From Phycisphaerae bacterium (GTDB lineage Bacteria > Planctomycetota > Phycisphaerae > UBA1845): a stretch of DNA of 27,856 nucleotides. The stretch is taken from positions 1 through 27,856 of the forward strand of contig BQJS01000039.1 in assembly GCA_021604825.1 (NCBI GenBank). The letters run 5' to 3'. The position numbers and the translations under genes are program-made. How positions within the stretch are numbered: the stretch's first letter is position 1; each line of letters begins with the position of its first letter. Under the pieces are notes generated by a model. The model searched no databases. It had not been told where the DNA came from and saw only the letters and a list, made by a program, of their open reading frames with translations. Of this stretch, positions 26,401 through 27,856 are shown piece after piece.

Positions 26401-27158
26401 ATCGAATCGCCGGTATGCACGCCCATGGCGTCGAGGTTTTCGATCGAGCAGACGACCACCACGTTATCCTTGTGGTCGCGCATCATCTCGAGTTCGTATT
26501 CTTTCCAACCTGTCAGGTCTTCTTCGATGAGCACTTCGCTGACGCGCGATTGGCACAAGCCGTCCTTGACGATGCGCTCGAACGATTCCATGTCGCTGGC
26601 CATTCCACCACCGACGCCACCGAGCGTATATGCAGGGCGTATGCAGACTGGTAGTTGAACGTCGCTTAGGATTGCAAGCGCTTCGTCATAGGTGCGAGCG
26701 ATGCCTGAACGGGGCAAACCGATTTCGGCTTGTATCATCGTTTGCTTGAAGGCATCGCGGTCTTCGGCGCGGTGAATTGTTTCTCGATCCGCACCGATGA
26801 GGCGAACGTTGTGACGCTCCAGCACGCCATGCTCTGCCGCTTCCATCGCGCAGTTGAGTCCGGTCTGTCCGCCGAGCGTTGGCAATATGGCGTCGACCGG
26901 TGTGCCGCGTTTCGCTTCGATGCTCAGGATTTCGTCGAGGATTTCCCAGGTGATCGGTTCGATGTAGGTTCGATCGGCCAATTGCGGATCGGTCATGATG
27001 GTGGCTGGATTGCTGTTTAAAAGGACGACGCTGACGCCTTCTTCGCGCAACGCTCGACAGGCTTGCGTTCCGGAATAGTCGAACTCGCAGGCTTGCCCGA
27101 TGACAATAGGACCACTTCCGATGATGAGCACGCGGTTGATGGATGGATGCCGGGGCAT
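23454..27158 (-). CDS. carB: Carbamoyl-phosphate synthase large subunit
   Basis: A 1234-residue CarB with both ATP-grasp halves ('[17 protein letters not shown]' near the start, '[17 protein letters not shown]' for the second half, 'H-S-G-D-S' and 'E-V-N-P-R' type motifs in each), the oligomerisation region between them, and a C-terminal MGS-like domain. It makes carbamoyl phosphate from bicarbonate, ammonia and two ATP. It is about 160 residues longer than E. coli CarB; the excess is mainly two inserts, around 25700-25910 and 25135-25330. Ligand-binding motifs are intact, so an active enzyme is expected. The ATG at 27158 begins '[16 protein letters not shown]' and has GAGGAA 10 nt upstream. 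Longer frames to 27245 would run through the promoter. Confidence 0.97.
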   Translation of the reverse strand: MPRHPSINRVLIIGSGPIVIGQACEFDYSGTQACRALREEGVSVVLLNSNPATIMTDPQLADRTYIEPITWEILDEILSIEAKRGTPVDAILPTLGGQTGLNCAMEAAEHGVLERHNVRLIGADRETIHRAEDRDAFKQTMIQAEIGLPRSGIARTYDEALAILSDVQLPVCIRPAYTLGGVGGGMASDMESFERIVKDGLCQSRVSEVLIEEDLTGWKEYELEMMRDHKDNVVVVCSIENLDAMGVHTGDSITVAPAMTLSDREYQRMRDAAIKIIRAVGVETGGSNIQFAVNPEDGRMIVIEMNPRVSRSSALASKATGFPIAKIAAKLAIGYSLDELPNDITRETPASFEPVIDYCVVKMPRFAFEKFRDADETLTTSMKSVGEAMAIGRTFKEAFQKCIRSMEIKRVGFGLGANDKWLLAEGDAPLPAAEDGEVWLDAFGQDATPEPQAVQSSSLAEAPGDWLEMAWTQWPVPDDVLSAKIKTPCQGRIYYIRYALKQGWSVERVHGHSGIDPWFLDQMDELVQFEKRLAAFEVRNLPALRMTAELEEIFQQAKQYGYSDAQLQSIWRIDLPTLSQIKNRFDRPKFKQVDTCAAEFEAYTPYFYSTHEQPMAQIIESTSAATELRRANNTGNGSLQQMLRERNIDSVYRCRAIDDDHILVESHDDELTVTDRPKVIVLGGGPNRIGQGIEFDYCCVHASQAAKALGFEAVMINSNPETVSTDYDTSDLLFFEPLTHENVFNICERLNDGPFGANTSGYVRGVIVQFGGQTPLNLAQGLKDAGVPILGTSPESIHSAEDRQQFQQILHELGLRQPPNGIAFSKSEALSIAQEIGYPVLARPSYVLGGRGMEICNNRGDLERYIEHALQATDRDTQLDEQHPILIEKFLLDAVEVDVDAVSDYGVPNREPAEARCDICGIMEHIEEAGIHSGDSCCVLPPYSLSPSLVDEIKHQTKLLARRLGVCGLMNVQFAVQGRVVYIIEVNPRASRTIPFVSKATGIPWAKIATQLMLGRTLTEALADVGIREPLTPRHVAVKAPVFPFNRFRGVDCVLGPEMRSTGEVMGIDESYPSAFAKAMLAAGTRLPTSGTALVSVNDPDKPRIISVARELKDLGFDLVSTIGTHDALAQQGIDTSIVSKHAGGEHPFLLELIQNGKLDLLINTPIHSGSASEEGRWRAASIARGIPLITTLAGAKAVVGAIRSLKDSKASVKALQDYLAVHAGLVADGERLR

Positions 27159-27217
27159 GGCGTCGGCGTTCCTCGCGTTTGGGTTGGGCGTGCGACATGG
27201 CGCTCGCGTTGACGGGG

Positions 27218-27245
27218 AACATAGCAGAGTTTGCGCACGGATCAA
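27218..27245 (-). promoter_or_regulatory. Sigma70-like promoter of carB-carA
   Basis: On the - strand TTGATC (27245-27240) and TATGTT (27223-27218) are separated by 16 nt. Transcription would begin near 27211, about 50 nt before the carB ATG. No pyrimidine attenuator or leader hairpin is visible in that short leader, so control, if any, is probably at initiation. Confidence 0.55.
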
Positions 27246-27394
27246 TGCGCATCTAGCAACTGATCATGAAATTCAGTCTGTTCAATTTGGCGCGCGCGAG
27301 CGCGGCAGAATTGGGACTCGCATATTGCATTTGGCGAACTTCATTTGCAAAGCGTGGTTAGCACGTTTGGCATCTTGTGGAGATTAGTTGCAAA

Positions 27395-27438
27395 CGCCGA
27401 TGTCATATTTCCAATGACTCGATCGGCGAAGTTTTTTT
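27395..27438 (+). terminator. Strong intrinsic terminator with no obvious upstream gene
   Basis: CGCCGAT (27395-27401) pairs with ATCGGCG (27422-27428) and is extended inward by GTCAT (27402-27406) with ATGAC (27414-27418), leaving a 7-nt loop and a 3-base bulge. A run of seven T (27432-27438) follows. The orientation is rightward, yet no convincing + strand gene lies between the carB promoter and this point, so it may end a small RNA or antisense transcript. Confidence 0.65.
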
Positions 27439-27629
27439 AGAATTGGCGTGCATCCAAGGCGCATGGGCTGTTGAATCTTGACCGCGCTCGTGTCACCGAA
27501 TTCAACTCACGTGGCGTTGGCAGACGGTGTGGTGGCGGCGACGGGTCACACGATTCCATCGGGAGTTTTCGGGGCGACGATCCGAACCGACGGGTTGAAA
27601 TCGTCGCGTTTGCAGCCGAAATTGGCCTT
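27439..27629. other. Intergenic stretch without recognised features
   Basis: Between the orphan terminator and the promoter of the last gene I see no supported gene, RNA or repeat. Open frames on both strands here lack ribosome binding sites and plausible protein composition. Confidence 0.5.
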
Positions 27630-27658
27630 TTGTGGGTGGCTCGGGTTTCGGCTACAAT
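27630..27658 (+). promoter_or_regulatory. Sigma70-like promoter of the last gene
   Basis: TTGTGG (27630-27635) and TACAAT (27653-27658) are separated by exactly 17 nt. Transcription would start near 27665, giving a leader of about 90 nt before the ATG at 27757. Confidence 0.6.
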
Positions 27659-27756
27659 GTGGACTGACGATAGCAAAAACGGCTTGCAAGCGCTTTCATT
27701 CACGAGTGACGATAGAATCGGCCCGCGCAGTCTGTTGTTCCTCAAGGATGCTCACC

Positions 27757-27856
27757 ATGAATAACTCTTTCGGGCGTCGCTCGAATCGAATCGGCCCTGC
27801 GCTTGCCGCTTTGCTCCTGGTTGGCGGGATCGCGGCAGCTTGTCGCGGCGAGTCGC
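27757..27856 (+). CDS. Start of an exported, possibly lipid-anchored protein, cut by window end
   Basis: Only the first 33 codons are in the window. The ATG has AAGGA 8 nt upstream and a good promoter about 100 bases before it. The residues form a signal peptide: a basic start (R7, R8, R11), a hydrophobic core (A15-I25) and 'A-A-A-C' with C29 as a possible lipidated cysteine. Nothing of the mature protein beyond five residues is visible, so no function can be given. Confidence 0.7.
   Translation, partial: MNNSFGRRSNRIGPALAALLLVGGIAAACRGES

Noticed and set aside
25794..26654. 286-codon open frame on the + strand inside carB
   Set aside because: Lies fully antisense to highly conserved CarB coding sequence, with no ribosome binding site and no recognisable domain.
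27471..27764. 97-codon open frame upstream of the last gene
   Set aside because: It runs through a good sigma70-like promoter and overlaps the better-supported start at 27757; no ribosome binding site and no domain.

Overview
The window looks like chromosomal DNA of a planctomycete (Planctomycetota, possibly Phycisphaerae). This is inferred from gene content: an ECF-type sigma factor overlapping a membrane Ser/Thr kinase with TPRs, a BlaI-type repressor next to a large M56 membrane peptidase, several very large secreted or TPR proteins, a dockerin-bearing secreted protein with Cys-rich 'GACC' blocks and 'N-T-I-P-D-x-C' calcium-type motifs, and an unusually large CarB. No rRNA, tRNA, CRISPR array, insertion sequence or phage gene was seen. 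Gene identities rest on motifs read by eye; no database search was possible.

Layout. (1) 1-4481, + strand: the 3' part of a TPR protein, then a secreted Cys-rich/dockerin protein. (2) 4508-4990, - strand: a small dual-specificity-type phosphatase that converges on the previous gene. (3) 5168-16055, + strand: a six-gene run consisting of a BlaI-type repressor, an M56 metallopeptidase with a large exported C-terminus, an exported TPR protein, an ExbB/TolQ-type channel, an ExbD/TolR-type protein, and a 978-residue protein combining a TolB-like propeller with a TonB-like transmembrane segment. (4) 16065-19135, - strand: an ECF-type sigma factor whose end overlaps the TTG start of a Ser/Thr kinase. 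(5) 19414-22227, + strand: an exported, probably lipid-anchored, Cys-rich protein with about twelve disintegrin-like repeats, followed by a strong intrinsic terminator. (6) 22315-27158, - strand: carB then carA, in the reverse of the common order, with a 4-nt overlap and a recognisable promoter. (7) 27159-27856: an intergenic stretch with an orphan + strand terminator, a sigma70-like promoter and the start of a lipoprotein-like gene cut by the window end.

How the genes may work together. Region 3 is the most interesting part. ExbB and ExbD normally pass proton-motive force to TonB or TolA. Neither is obvious here. The last gene instead encodes a three-helix protein whose third helix carries the S-x3-H pattern of TonB, preceded by a periplasmic beta-propeller and followed by a long disordered linker and two small beta domains. 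With the exported TPR protein (YbgF/CpoB-like position) this looks like a rearranged Tol/TonB-type envelope machine. A BlaI/M56 pair at the 5' end suggests proteolytic, signal-dependent control. Regions 1, 4 and 5 supply secreted and signalling functions with no demonstrated link to that operon, and region 6 is housekeeping carbamoyl-phosphate synthesis for pyrimidines and arginine.
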